64,000 bases of DNA from Brachypterus glaber (GCA_958510825.1 OY294047.1:52311365-52375364); one strand, 5' to 3'; counted from the stretch's first letter, positions 10,780 through 23,241 are shown. Notes: generated from the letters alone by a model not told the origin. Translations and numbers: made by a program.

Positions 10780-12830
10780 GTAAGAAAGGCCTAGCACCGC
10801 AGGCGAAGATTTTTACAAATTCGATTGACTATTTTAATTTTAAACCAGTCTTTAAAATTACAATTAATTAAATTTAAAATTTCACAAAAATACAAGGAAG
10901 ACTAGCGCCGCAGGCGAAATTTTTTACAAATTTCAGTCTTAAGTTCTACAAAAACGTAAAAAATTAATTCTTAAACAGTGTTATTACTGGAAATTTCAGA
11001 AAAATGCAAGAAAATTTTTACGGTTAAGTTATACAGTCTCAAATAAAAATAAAAAACGTAGAAGGCCCCAGTGCCACAGGCGAAAAGTTTTATAACTTGA
11101 TGGTCTATTTTAATTTTTAAACAGTTTTATTAGTTTAAATTTAACAAAAAGTCAAGAAAGCTCTAGCGCCGCAGGTGAAAATTTTTACGAATTACACGCT
11201 TAAGTTTTACAACCTTAAATAAATTAGAAAAACGTAAAAAAGCCCTAGTGCAATACTTACGAACTTAACGGCTTTATGACTAAACGGTCTACTGTCACTA
11301 ATTTAACTGAATTTTCTAATTTTGTTGCTCACACTGTTGATAACAAGGGTCAAGCCGATGTAATCTATACTGATTTTATGAAGGCGTTCGACCGAATCGA
11401 TCATTATATTATTATTAAAAAACTTAAACAGAGATATGGTTTTAGTAGCAGACTAGTTAAACTTTTTTTGTCATATTTGTTAGATAGATATCTTTACGTC
11501 TTTTATAATGGATTTGGTTCTGATCTATTTCTAGCAATGTCAGGGGTACCTCAAGGTTCTAACCTTGGACTTTTGCTATTTTTATTATTCATAGATGATC
11601 TTAGTGAGTTAATTGAATGCCTGCATTTATTTTTTGCTGACGATTTGAAACTATTCATGCAAATAATTTGCATCAATGACTGCATTAGATTACAGAGGGT
11701 CTTGGATGCACTGCAACAATGGTGCGAATATAACTGTCTCAATTTAAATGTATCTAAATGTAAAATCATCTCCTTCACGCGTAAAAAAAACCCAATACTT
11801 TATAATTACTCAATAAATTCTTTCTCCTTGGAGAGAGTATATTCCATTAAAGATTTGGGTGTCACATTTTCTAGTGATTTTTTATTCAGAGAACATTTAG
11901 ATAGTATTGTATCAGCCTCATTAAAAATGTATGGTTTTATAATAAGAAATTGTAGTAAATTTACCAGTGTACTTGCTTTAAAGACCCTTTACAACTCTTT
12001 TGTTCGCTCTAGACTGGAATATTGTTGTACCATTTGGAATCCGTTTTATGAAGTTCACAGACAACAGGTAGAGAAAGTGCAAAAAAAGTTTCTTAAGTGT
12101 TTATATTTTAAAGTATTTGGTATATATCCAGCCAGAGGTTATGATTATGACGTCCTACTGTCTCAATTTGAGTATCAATCCCTAGAACTTCGCAGAACAA
12201 TAACCAGTATTAAAATGCTATGTTACGTATTGAATGGTAGAATGGACTCACCATTTATTTTATCAAAGCTAAATTTTTGCGTTCCAGCTAATTGTACAAG
12301 AACTTCTACCACTTTTTATAATCAAGTTGCCAGAACGAATACTCTACGCACTGAACCAATTTTCAATATGATGTTTTGTTATAATAGATATTGTAAGAGT
12401 TGCGATATCCACTTTGATTCAGTGAGTAGAATAATTAATTGTATAGTTCTAGAGTATTGGCCAAAATGTTGATTTTAATTTCTACCATTTCAGTGATATA
12501 TCGTATCTGTATTTGTTATATTGTTATAATATTAGATATTTTATTACATTGTTAATTAACTTTAAACCTTTATTTTGTAAACTTTAATTTTGTAAATTTT
12601 CGTTTGGACTTTATATTAATATTGTCCTGTAATTGGTTTTTCTGTTGGGCAATAAAGATATTATTATTATTATTATTATTATTAACGATCTATTTTAATT
12701 TTTAAACAGTTTTATTATTAAAAATTTCACAAAAATGCGAGAAAACTCTGGTGCCGCAGGTATTTACAATTCCAAATATCTCAAAAATGTTAGAAACCTC
12801 TAGCGCCGCAGTCCAAATTTTTTTAGAAAT
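10780..12830. repeat. degenerate tandem repeat marked by CGCCGCAGG, split by a LINE
   Basis: At least five diverged units carry (C/G)TAGCGCCGCAGGCGAAAAT-like blocks (about 10792, 10901, 11068, 11162, 12791) alternating with TCTATTTTAATTTTTAAACA blocks. A LINE copy (11271-12684) interrupts the array; the array resumes immediately after its tail. Confidence 0.7.
11271..12684 (+). mobile_element. 5'-truncated LINE with reverse transcriptase, ATT tail
   Basis: An open frame at 11276-12472 (398 codons, stop present) encodes the RT from motif 2 onward: FMTKRSTVTNL, DFMKAFDRIDH, SGVPQGSNLG and the catalytic FADD, followed by thumb and C-terminal region. It is in frame and uninterrupted but lacks the endonuclease and the RT N-terminus, so it cannot be autonomous. 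The 3' end is AATAAAGATATTATTATT. TTAACG flanks it at 11265-11270 and 12682-12687, a likely target duplication. Clade is Jockey/CR1 group, not resolved further. Confidence 0.9.
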
Positions 12831-13954
12831 TAAAGGTCCACTTGAATGCAATATATACCTTAAAAAAAGCTCGTTTTGGCGCCCCTTACAGCTTTTTCTG
12901 GGAAGGACGCTTCAACCTCCCTGATTATATCATGAAAATGCATATTTAGAAAAAAAAATTATAATTAATATTATCCTGGGGGGATAATTACCCCCCCCCC
13001 CCGTGAATCTGCCCCTACATTGATCAACTTGATAAGCTCCTTCTTTTTGGAAAATCGGTTAATAACCATTAAAAGCGTCGCTTTATTCAAAAGCGATGCA
13101 ACTGAAAGCAAATAAGCTCAGCTACAGCTACCAACAGATTAATTACACTAAAGCCCGCGGGGTAGAAATTATTTTACAATAATGTCGAGCTAATTTCGTA
13201 AATCACAAAGGCTTTTTATTATATGAATTATGCGGTTTATATAAACAAGAATAAAAATCGCAATAAAAACATTTTTTATTGAATTTTTTTAATTTAAATA
13301 ACAGATTTTAATCCAAAGCTTTTTAAAAATTTAAAAATGCATAATTCCTTTATATTTTCAGGTAGAAAAAAGTGTTCATAAAATTTACAGTGGGGTCCAA
13401 AAGTCACCCTCCTCTTTACCTTTGAACGAGTTGAGATATCGACCTCAAATAAATTAACATAAACTAATTGACTTTATTAATACATGCAAAATCTAGCTTA
13501 AAGGGTACAGAGTTTTTAATTAAAACCATTATTTTTAGTACAATTTTAAAGCGCTGTAAATTCCTTAGGGCTCATTTCCGGACAAACCTTTATAGGAACT
13601 TTTTTTTGATACTTTTGGACGTAGAATCACCTCTTAAATTTTAGCATGCCAGTTACTAATCACCCTGTATAGCCAAAAGTACCATTTTACGACTACTTGA
13701 ACAAAATAGTATATTGTTTTACCACACTTTTCCTCTGAGTGAAACATACTATTTTTTCTTCAAGTATATATTTTTTAAAATATTAATTTTTGAATTTAAT
13801 TTATTCAGTAATAAAGTATGTTTTTTTTATTATTAAAATAGGTCAATAAAATCCTTTCGAAATAAACTTAAACCTTCCTTAGCACATTTTAATTTTTTTT
13901 CGTAGGCTAAATCGTACACTTTTCGCGATTTCGATGGTAACTTGTCTAATGTAG
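12831..13954. other. no gene seen
   Basis: A/T-rich with a C-run at about 12990-13001. TTTACAGTGGGGTCCAAAAG at 13383 resembles mariner-type termini, but no partner end was located. Confidence 0.4.
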
Positions 13955-14655
13955 CATTGTAATGTAATGTAATGTAATCTTTATTGATGCTAATAATACA
14001 ATGATTGTGCACAAGTCAAAAAATAGTACATAGAGGTGTAGTCAATATAATAAATTAGAGAAGAATAAAAGAGTTTCAAAAATAAAAATAAAAACAAAAA
14101 CATTCAAGAAAATAAAATAAAAAACATTCACATTATCTCATGTCATGGAAGTCATTGCTAAGGTACTCATCAAAACTGTAAAATGCTTTGGCAAGTAAAT
14201 ATTGTTTAATAATCTTTTTAAAGATTAAACTGTTTAGGTTTTGAATACGAGGAGGTAACACATTGAAGAATTTGATACAATAATGATTCGTTCCAGTAGA
14301 TGTCCTATTTAGTCTCAGAGAGTCTGGGTACACATTGTTAGAAAATCTGGTTTTATAATTGTGAACAGACGCATGATTCTTAAACTTATGTATGTTTTTT
14401 TTTAAATATATCAAGCACTCTAATATGTATAAACAGGGAAGGGTAAGTATGCGCATATTTATGAAGCTATGTTTACAGTCAGCTCTATAACTTAATCCAT
14501 CCATAATCCGAACAGCCCTTCTCTGCAATCCAAAAATCCTAACCCTGGATGAGGAGTGTCCCCAAGCCAAAATACCATAGGCTAGAGAAGTTTGAACCAT
14601 TTGCAATTTCGGAGAGATTTGTAGGTGTATAAACCATATATTTTTCTTCAATCAT
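13955..14655 (-). mobile_element. LINE 3' fragment with ATTAC tail
   Basis: The minus-strand frame 14651-14133 encodes a LINE ORF2 C-terminus: LAYGILAWGHSSS, LQRRAVRIM, ILTLPCLYILE and KAFYSFDEYL. These match the same regions of the LINE at 50183-51512 (YGIIFWGNSS, MQKRAIRC, IFTLPCLYIFE, KAFYSVDEFL), so both belong to one clade. RT catalytic motifs are missing. The 3' end carries AATAAAG and a pentanucleotide tail, seen on the plus strand as (TGTAA)n at 13955-13979. Confidence 0.88.
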
Positions 14656-16325
14656 TTTTGATCAATTTCACACAAGGTTTTTGCACAGAATCTCGAGTCA
14701 ACCAACTGTGTACATAAAAAACAAACAAGTTTGAAGTATGGCTGTCATCAAAGTCAAAGAGTGCTGGCGCCAGTGGTGGTTTTGCTAACTAACTTTTTTT
14801 TACGGCGTACAAAAATGAACTCATTTTCTTACTGTAAAAAAATAGATCACTTCTAACTAGTGTGTTCAGTTATAAAATATGACCATTTTAGTACGTTTGA
14901 AAAAAATAATATTATGACTTATGGTCTGGTTATACCTCTGTCCCTTATTTACTTGTTCATAAAAAAACTCTTAAAATAAAACATAAAGTCTTCAAGTTTG
15001 ATATGAAAGCTTGCTTAATAAAAAAAGTACGTAACAGTGAGCTTTATTTCTTTGTCAGTTGGTTATAGAAAACAAGCCGTGAAGATATGTAATGCTGCGC
15101 ATTCCATTATATACTATTCACAGTAAATGGTATATTGCATTTTCCAAAAAAAAAAATATATATATATATAATAATAAGTTTAAAAAAAATAAATCTTTTT
15201 ACGAAAACGATAAATCATTGAAAAAAAAAGTTTAACCAAATATTTTTTTTTTCAAAAAATGTTCTCTACGCAAAAAGAAAAAAATATATTCCACAAAAAA
15301 CATGACATCCGACGGACAGACAAACATTTTCAAAGTTTCTTATTTTTTCATGAAATACATTTGCATTTAAGATTTTTTTGTCTACCATGTTTTTTGGCGA
15401 TTTTGGGAAATTCGAAACTACCGTATAATACTATTCTAGTGCTACGCGCTGCGAATAGTATAAAAATAGCACGCGTTAAAAGGTCGAAGCTTTAGGTTTA
15501 TTTCCTAATAAAAAATTGGAATGAAATAACTTTTACTCTTTTCTTTTTCCGTTTATATGCTTATATATTCTCGTCGCTGATTTGCGGAGAATAAAGTTTT
15601 AAAGTCAAGCACCACAAGCTTAAAATCCAGCCTACTACTTAAAATGCTAGATTTAACGTCCGGTGGGCTTATTTTGTTTTAATTTTCGTACATTTTCGAT
15701 TTTTACTTTTGCGTGGGTAAAATTTAAGCACTTTGAGGGTAAAATTCAAGCATTTTACGTAGGTGATTGATTTTGAACATGGTAAACTCTTTCCTGCTTT
15801 GCAAAAAAAAAGAAAATGTAATAGGCACAACTATACAGAAAGAATACATCATTAAAATCAAGCCCCACTGCTTAAAATTAATCTTACTAATGCTTGACGT
15901 TACCAAACGTTACATTTTAATGTAAGCAATCATTTCCCAGAGTTTCAGAAGGATGCCATTTTGTACTTGAACGGATGTCAATGGGACGTCCATAGAGAAA
16001 AAATGGTCATCCTATGGACAAACAGCCGTCCATGAACATACGTCCATTGGACGTCCATAGTATCACTTTGTGCTATCTGGGTTATTTCTAAATGATTGCG
16101 AATAAACTTATTTCCTGGACTGTGGGTTCCGGTGTAAAAATCCAATAATACCGGTGACGCAAATCAAAGTATATTTCATTCGTTAAATATCCCACGGCAA
16201 ATTAGCGTGTTTGTTTTCAAAACTGATGATGGAGGAAATTAAAGACCTTAATTAACGGTATGTCAATAGGCATGAATATATTACGAGAAAATTACCCGAA
16301 CGAACACTGGTAAACAACAATATGT
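14656..16325. other. no gene seen
   Basis: A/T-rich with a short (TA)n at about 15158-15171. GGACGTCCATAG motifs repeat in both orientations at about 15987-16070. Small open frames here show no family resemblance. Confidence 0.4.
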
Positions 16326-16390
16326 TTTCACTACTAGCTTTATCATGTTTTTAATCCAAGTAATTAGTTCTCTGCACCTAGAGCAATAAT

Positions 16391-17460
16391 CTTTTTTTTC
16401 CACTACTAGCTTTAGAACATACCATTATTTATCATGTTTTCAGACTGTGAAATCAATTTTCTTCACCTATGGCAATAATAATTTTTTATCTCCTATACTC
16501 CGTCCAGTTATGCAAGATAGTAAGGGACGCGGCCCGTTTTACACCACAGAGCGCATAAATAGCATAATTATGCATAAATCGTAGTGTATCAAAAATTTAA
16601 CAGATGTCAGTACTGTTTTCCTGGAAACGGCATATCCAAAGACTCGCATAACAAGCATATTACATAAGAATGCGATGCCAGGATTGGCTTGATGTGTCGT
16701 CATGTATCTTGTAATGGTTGTTATGCGATTGTCATAGACAAAAAATTTCACAATATTTTATATGTTAAAAGGTACAAGTTTTTAACCAATGATGTAGCTT
16801 AAAAATCGCGGGAATTTAAAACTACTATCTTGCATAATTGGACGGACTATAGTAGGAGTAAATTTTATAAATAATTGATATATGCCACTTGATTTTCCTT
16901 GAACTGCAAAGACGTGTCATTGCTTATAATTTTTAATGGACAAAATGCAACAATATTTTGCCATTTCATAAAAAATGAGCATGGCAAATATTATAAATGA
17001 CTTAATTATAATATAATATAACATATTATTCAGTAAATAAACAACTTACCGATGTTTTCCCACATTTTAAAAATATCAAAATGCCACCCACTAGAACTGT
17101 GAATAAATCAATTTATTCATTTGGTTTCAGAAATATCGATTTCAAATGCTGCTTGTTTTTGCGCGGTTAATTAAGATCCAGCAAACATTTTAGTTTATTA
17201 TTAATATAAAAATGTTAATATTGTAATAATTTTCACTATAGACGAGCGCGCTCTCAACTTTACGCTTTAACCTTCGCAAGGCAGGATGCGAGCAAGTGAG
17301 AGACACAATAGCCTATAGTAATTGCGACAACTATAAGAATAAATGCGCTAGTAGTGATAAAAATAATATATAAACCACGGTAGAGAAGACTATTATAGCC
17401 TCGCACTCTTATTTAATACGCTCGGCTATAAAAAATGTCTTCTCTACCTTGGTTTATAAT
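16391..17460 (+). repeat. R-C dispersed repeat, copy A, interrupted by a MITE
   Basis: Matches the complement of 44703-45658. The right end is a palindrome of about 90 bp (ATAAACCACGGTAGAGAAGA ... TCTTCTCTACCTTGGTTTAT, 17371-17457) around a CGCTCGGCTATA core. The left edge has a partial direct duplication of CACTACTAGCTTTA at 16330. A TA-flanked MITE sits at 16498-16847. Confidence 0.85.
16498..16847. mobile_element. TA-flanked MITE (Tc1/mariner type), 350 bp
   Basis: Terminal inverted repeats CTCCGTCCAGTTATGCAAGA / complement, about 27 bp, flanked by TA (16496-16497, 16848-16849). The R-C copy at 45 kb runs uninterrupted through this point (TCTCCTAGTAGAAGT), an empty-site proof of insertion. 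Confidence 0.9.
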
Positions 17461-17504
17461 TACTATTCTTTCCTAGTAGGAGTTAATTTTATAAACAATA
17501 GATA

Positions 17505-18696
17505 ACACAGCCCCACAAAAAAAAAGTCCGGATCTCTAGACCAGACATGTGTATCCTTATGTATTTTGGCCCGCTGAATCCGAATCCGAGGTCAGAAAAA
17601 GCCCTACACCCCAGGAATTGGCCCCAGAGGCCAAAAATGGCCGCTGAAAGGTGTGAAACGGGAATTCCGGCATGACGGATGCTCAGGGCAGGTTGAGATT
17701 GCATTCTCAAGGCAAAGTCGAATTAGTGGGTAACCGAGCTTAGATCCGACAGGCATCGCGGCCCCTGAGGCCGGAAAATGGGCCCCTGGGGGCCGAAAAA
17801 TCGAGATTTTCACGTTGGGATCGCAGCACTTCGATTTTCTTGTAACTTCAAACTGCAGCAACGTAAAGAGGCTGGAACCTCTTCCAGGCCCATTGAAATT
17901 CACACCCAGGGTCCGAAAAACGGGCCCTCAGGGCGGGAAAATCAAGATTTCCACGTCGTCATCACGGCACTCAAATTTCTATGGACTCTAAAACTCACGG
18001 AAACACTGGCAATGTAGCAACATTTCAAGGCCTGAAGTTGTTCCAACATCTTCAGTGTTTCCTGAGTTTGAAAGTCCATATAAACTTGAGTGCCGTGATT
18101 CTGACATGGGATTCTCGATTTCCGGCCCTTCAGGCCCATTTTCTGGGCCTCGGGCATACATTCCAATGAGCTACGAATTGTTCCAACATCGTCAGTGTTT
18201 CCTGAGTTTGAAAGCCCATAGAAACGTCAATGCCGTGATGACGACGTGGAAATCTTGATTTTCCTGCCCTGAGGGCCCATTTTCCGGACCCTGGGCGTGA
18301 ATTTCAATGGGCCTGGAAGAGGTTCCAGCCTCTTTACGTAGCTGCAGTTTGAAGTTTCAAGAAAATCCAAGTACTGCGATCCCGACGTGAAAATCTCGAT
18401 TTTTCGGGCCCCAAGGGCCCATTTTCCGGCCTCAGGGGCCGCGATGCCTGTCGGATCTAACCACCGTTAGCCACTAATTCGACTTTGCCTTGAGAATGCA
18501 ATCTCAACCTGCCCTGAGCATCCGTCATGCCGGAATTCCCGTTTCACACCTTTCAGCGGCCATTTTCGGCCTCTGGGGCCAATTCCTGGGGTGTAGGGCT
18601 TTTTCTGACCTCGGATTCGGATTCAGCGGGCAAAAATACATAAGGATACACATGTTTGGTCTAGAGATCCAGACTTTTTTTTTTGTGGGGCTGTGT
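17505..18696. mobile_element. giant GC-rich palindrome / foldback element, 1.19 kb
   Basis: Almost the entire 1192 bp is one inverted repeat. Ends are ACACAGCCCCACAAAA / complement, with arms of about 550 bp that keep high identity from the edge to about 18050. It is rich in GGGCCC-like blocks and much more GC-rich than its surroundings. All short open frames inside mirror each other and are not genes. The subterminal block GCTGAATCCGAATCCGAGGT is shared with the foldback at 3241-3725. Confidence 0.92.
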
Positions 18697-18954
18697 AATT
18701 AATAATTATAAGCGTCACTTTATTTTCTTGGAATTATATAATTTCTGTCGGACAAAATTTGAGGCCCCTCATACGTTGGGGGCCCCCTCGTCAGAAAGAG
18801 ATGGCCTTTTTTTAAAGTCATCAAAATTTTTCACACACGAGGGGTGTAGTTTTTTCTTTTTCTTTCAGAGAAGTGAGGACCTTTTTTTAAGGTTTTATGG
18901 AAAAAATTCTTACTAAAAAAAATGTGATTATAGCTATAATATTTTTATATTGTT

Positions 18955-19220
18955 TGTTTTTTTTTATGTTTGTTTTTAACCTCGTACTATTCTACTTAAT
19001 TAAGCATCCCCTAAGTCCAGGACTTGTGTGGGCTAGTAGTAGAGGGAACCACCGGCTTTAATTGACTTTCGAACCAATATATCTAGGGAGTACGCCTTCG
19101 CCAAATTTCAATTATTAATTAACTGAAAAAGGCAATCGGCGCCAGTGAGGTTTGAACTCACGATCATTAGATCAGTGTCAGGCTATATCGATGCCATTGA
19201 CCGCTGAGCTAAATCTCCCA
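18955..19220 (-). mobile_element. tRNA-derived SINE, copy 1
   Basis: The minus strand begins GGGAGATTTAGCTCAGCGGT (A-box), has B-box GAGTTCAAACCTC about 65 nt in, then a conserved body (GCCTTTTTCAGTTAATTAAT, GGTGGTTCCCTCTACTACTA, GACTTAGGGGATGC) and an A-rich tail after GTACGAGGTT. The head is tRNA-like but the acceptor arms do not pair and the A-to-B spacing is long, so it is a SINE and not a tRNA gene. Copies 2-4 lie at 24046, 44310 and 55605. Confidence 0.92.
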
Positions 19221-19758
19221 TATTAATTAATACTTTAATATACTTTTATCTGTGTGTGGATATGCGAAAGGAAAAAGTCTGTATACCGCGGAACAAGATT
19301 GAAAAATGAAAAAAGAAAAAAATATGAGAGGTTAACGTTTTTGCTTCGTGGTGTCGAAGGAAGGATTAATTTTTCAATGGGCCGTCTGTCTGGATGAATT
19401 TAACACGTTACTGGAATATCCTATGAGAAATCAATTTTTTAGTCCACGGAGAATATATAAAAAGCCAAATTTAAAAGAATATAAACTTTTATTTTTACTT
19501 TCAATCGACCATACTTACACTGCAGTGTACTGTATTGTAAAAATCCATTTTGACACATCTCAAACTTGACAGAATAGAAATTGCACAATTTTTTTATCAC
19601 AAAAATTGCTGAGCAGTGTATTCCTATTTAATCTGATATAAATAGAATGATATTAAAAACGTATTTTTAGTAGAAGGTAATCATAAATTTAAATTGTAAA
19701 TCACGTTGCAAATATTTTGCATTTTTACCTACAACTATGCATTTTACGTAAAATATAG
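19221..19758. other. no gene seen
   Basis: A/T-rich sequence. A 73-codon frame at 19348-19569 has no recognised similarity. Confidence 0.4.
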
Positions 19759-20305
19759 AGGAAAGTCGCCTAATTTCGGATACCATTTACAATGTATTCA
19801 ATATTTAATACTTGGTATTACTTTTTGATATTTTTTTTATATAACCAGATACAACTTATTATAGCGAACCATGATTTATTATAAAAGCAATTTTATTACA
19901 GTTTATTTTTTCCAAAAAACACGGTTAAAAAAAATCAGCGCATTTTTGTGCATTTGAAAAAGGGCTCCTAATTTCGGACATATCCGAAAAATTTTTTTCA
20001 AGAGTAGATCTGGATCCCATTGCTTATGTTTCTTGTTATTCCTTCACATTTAAGAAGTAAATTAATCATTAAGCGATTTTCTACGAAATACTATAGGAAC
20101 TATAATTTTAGATTCCCAATTTCGAATATCTTAGTATCTTAGGTAATTTTCGTTTTTTCAAAATTGTTTATCTTAGTTTGTTGTATCATTATAAAAATAA
20201 TAATTAATGGTTGGTTATCCTGAATAATAATTACCTTGCGGATATCCGAAATTGGGAATCAAATGCACAAAAATGGTCTATCCGAAATTAGGCAACTTTC
20301 TGCTT
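19759..20305. mobile_element. MITE with GCCTAATTTCGGATA ends
   Basis: Left end GAGGAAAGTCGCCTAATTTC and right end TATCCGAAATTAGGCAACTTTC are inverted. A third related terminus (ATCCGAAATTAGGCGCATTT) occurs at about 20638-20661, suggesting a longer original element or a second nested copy. Confidence 0.75.
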
Positions 20306-20701
20306 TTTAGATTAGAAATTTGTAGAATGTTTACGTTTTCAAATTGCTTAATTATGAATAGTGGATCAACTTAACTAACATAATAACTTACCCAAGACAG
20401 AATCACGAACTTTTATAACGATTATTTATAAAATAAACAAGCATAATAATGCAACTGAGCACAAAACTGCCATTTGCAATATAAACGATTTGTGCTGCCA
20501 TTTAAAGGGGAGAAGCTCTACCGTTATCATATTACAGGACAGATTTAGTTTGACTTTTGGCTTCACATAAAAGTAGGTTTCTGTTTACCTTTGCAGACAG
20601 TATCTTAAATACACTACTATCCGAAATTTGGAAACCATCCGAAATTAGGCGCATTTCCTCTAGTTATTTTTCTAACTGCAATTTTCTATTTAAATTTTTC
20701 G

Positions 20702-20778
20702 CAATTACATTTACAATTACAATCACAATTACAATTACAATTACAATTACAATCACAATTACAATTACAATTACAATC
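20702..20778. repeat. hexanucleotide microsatellite (ACAATT)n
   Basis: About 12 units of ACAATT with occasional ACAATC variants. Confidence 0.9.
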
Positions 20779-21894
20779 ATTTACGAATCGTTGAAAAAAG
20801 GTTAAGGTCGATTCAGGCATAATTATCACTAACTTCACTAAACTGAATTAAGATATTAAGAAATTAAGAAAATTAAGAAACATAACCTCAAATTCTATAA
20901 TAAATTTTTCGTGGTATGCAACAGTAAGGTAACTGCCAAATATATAATAAGCGTGTGTAAATACGACTGAATGAGTAAAAAAACAAATATCTATTGCGAA
21001 GGACCATTATTACTATATTTGCAGTGGTTGGATCTAAAAATAGTGTTTTAACACCAACTTATCTCCAAAGGTACCTTTTATTTTCTTACGAAACTACTGT
21101 GTTTTTCCTTAAATGGAAAATGTACGAATTTTTAAAATACAGAGGTGTCGCTATCTTCATTTTTATTTTGATACTTGGATAACGATTGTTTTTAAATTTT
21201 TGCACTAAAATTTCCGGCGAAACCGGAAGTGACAGATTTTTTTTACAATATCAAAAAACGCAGTTCATTCAATTATTTACATCCTCTAAATTTCATTTTG
21301 ATAAGTTAATAAACAAAAAAGTTATAGGGGTGTACCAGTGTTTTTTCCCACCCGGTATAAATATATTTAAACGGTCTTATCAGGGCCGTAGCGAAAAAGA
21401 TGGGGCGAGAAGACCAAAAATTACAACTTTTTTGAATATGCAACTTTTGTATTTTGAATCCATGAAATATGCAACTGTTTGATTTCAGGATAGGTGGGGA
21501 GGGGTTCTGGCTCTGGGCCTGGGCCTTATAATATATTATCATAACTTTGCACATTGTGTTTTTTATAAGTTTATATTTCAAACTAAAATTCTGAAAATAA
21601 ATTTTAAAACTTACTGAAGACTAACTGCCTGCCATGTTCTTGAAAATTAAAATAATAAATTTATTTTTTAATTTGCGAAACAAAGGTGAGAATAGTTTAG
21701 TCTCGAGTTTAGTTTATGGCTATTTTAAAGTTATATCTAACATAAATAAATGAATTACCTCAAACCTAAATTAGGCTAGATTGGTAGGGGGAGATGGGGC
21801 GATTTTGACACTCTGTTACTAAATAATTTTTACTATGCAAGTGTATTGAAATAATGCGAAATTATAATAAGATTGGCGCAATATGCTTAAAAAC
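20779..21894. other. no gene seen; one mobile-element end
   Basis: A segment with GAAACCGGAAGTGA and ending CACCCGGTATA (about 21220-21358) resembles the right part of the element at 9262-9449. The rest is unassigned. Confidence 0.45.
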
Positions 21895-22426
21895 CAAAGA
21901 ACTTTTACCTCAAGAAGTAATTTCAGACCAATGTTTATGCAGGTGTCATCTTCTTGTTTGTTTATTTACTAACAGAAACGCGATACAGCTTTGTGGTGTA
22001 GAACGTAGATGTCGCTAGTCGACTTTCAGGCTACCTAGTAGCGACGTTGCGTAGTTTCCACCTTATCATGAATTCAAATTATACTTAATTTAAAAATGTG
22101 AAAAACTTTATTGTGTATACTATAATTATGTTTAATAATATAGTATATTGAAATCTATTAAAATTAAACTACTAGTTCATATAAAACTCATACAGAACTA
22201 ATGTTTCTTAAAATTTACAAAAAAAATATCCAAAGTATACGTTTCCAATCGGCAACACTGTACCCCTGTCAGTCATTTTACGACATTAGACTGTGAGTTT
22301 ACACATTCTTTCTCTCTCTTTACGCGTACTAAGTGTAAACAATAGTCACTCCCGTAGTTGGTTCACGCTTTAAACAAAGCATACGGTAGATTTCATCATG
22401 TTCCTTCTTGAGGTACAAGTTCTTTG
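21895..22426 (-). mobile_element. hAT MITE copy 2, 532 bp, inverted
   Basis: Same family as 8542-9080 in reverse orientation, with the same CAAAGAACTTTTACCTCAAG ends. Flanks are TTAAAAAC (21887-21894) and TTAAAGAC (22427-22434), a 7-of-8 match that fits a decayed 8-bp hAT duplication. Confidence 0.92.
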
Positions 22427-22487
22427 TTAAAGACGTTACGTCGATTACGAAGTTGCACTACACACAGATAACTATTGTCTTAAATCA

Positions 22488-22900
22488 AGAGTATGGTGAT
22501 TTGTATATAACGAAGAGAATATATTCTTCTTTTAAGTATACCATATTCTTATCCTGTCATATTTGAGAATATATTCTTCTTGGCAGACTAACATCTCTAC
22601 TCCTTGTTCTTTGAACTGCTCATTTATTATTAAGTGGCTAATAAAGTCCTTATAGTGTGGAGTAGAGTTGTTACGGAGTAGAGATGTTATGGAGTAGAGA
22701 TGTTACGGAGTAGAGTTGTTGTGGAGTAGGGATGTTATGGAGTAGGGATGTTAGGGAGTAGAGAAATTTAGAGTAGAGATGTTAGTCTGCCTTCTTCTTT
22801 TAAGCATACCATATTTTCATCCTTCCATATTTGAAGCAAAATTTTGCTTTAAAAGAGAATATATTTTCTTCGTTATATCCAAATCACACATTCTTGATTC
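22488..22900. mobile_element. inverted-repeat element carrying a 16-bp minisatellite
   Basis: Outer inverted arms 22488-22528 (CAAGAGTATGGTGATTTG...) and about 22854-22895. Inner inverted pair GGCAGACTAACATCTCTACT (22580) / complement (22771-22791). Confidence 0.75.
22659..22785. repeat. minisatellite, 16-bp unit GGAGTAGAGATGTTAT, about 8 copies
   Basis: Seven full units plus one partial, differing at a few positions (GAG/GGG, GATG/GTTG). The unit is the same sequence as the inner inverted repeat of the surrounding element. Confidence 0.9.
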
Positions 22901-23241
22901 AAGAAAATATATTTTTTTCTGTGTAAAATGAGGCAAAATAATAATTTTTTGCCATTTTTGCTCTTATGGCGAGTAAAATAGTCCAAAGAAAATATCAGTA
23001 CTTGGTATAAATGGCACATTTTTTTGCCGATTGGGTTTTCCAACAAACAGCATGCAATCTGACATAATAAATTCTCTTGATGTAAGAACTCATATTACTT
23101 TAATCCAAAAGAAAATGAGAAACCCTTAACGAAGAAATTGCTACATTGCTTCAAATTCGCAATTTATTTTGCTTTTACCAAAAGCATAATTTGTTTGAGT
23201 AAATGCCATATTTACTTGGTGTGTATACAAAAAGATTACAC

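Noticed and set aside
17489..18916. Several open frames of 60-100 codons on both strands
   Set aside because: They are mirror images generated by the palindrome and lack protein-like conservation.
19140..19220. tRNA gene on the minus strand
   Set aside because: A and B boxes are present, but acceptor arms do not pair and it continues into a SINE body repeated elsewhere.
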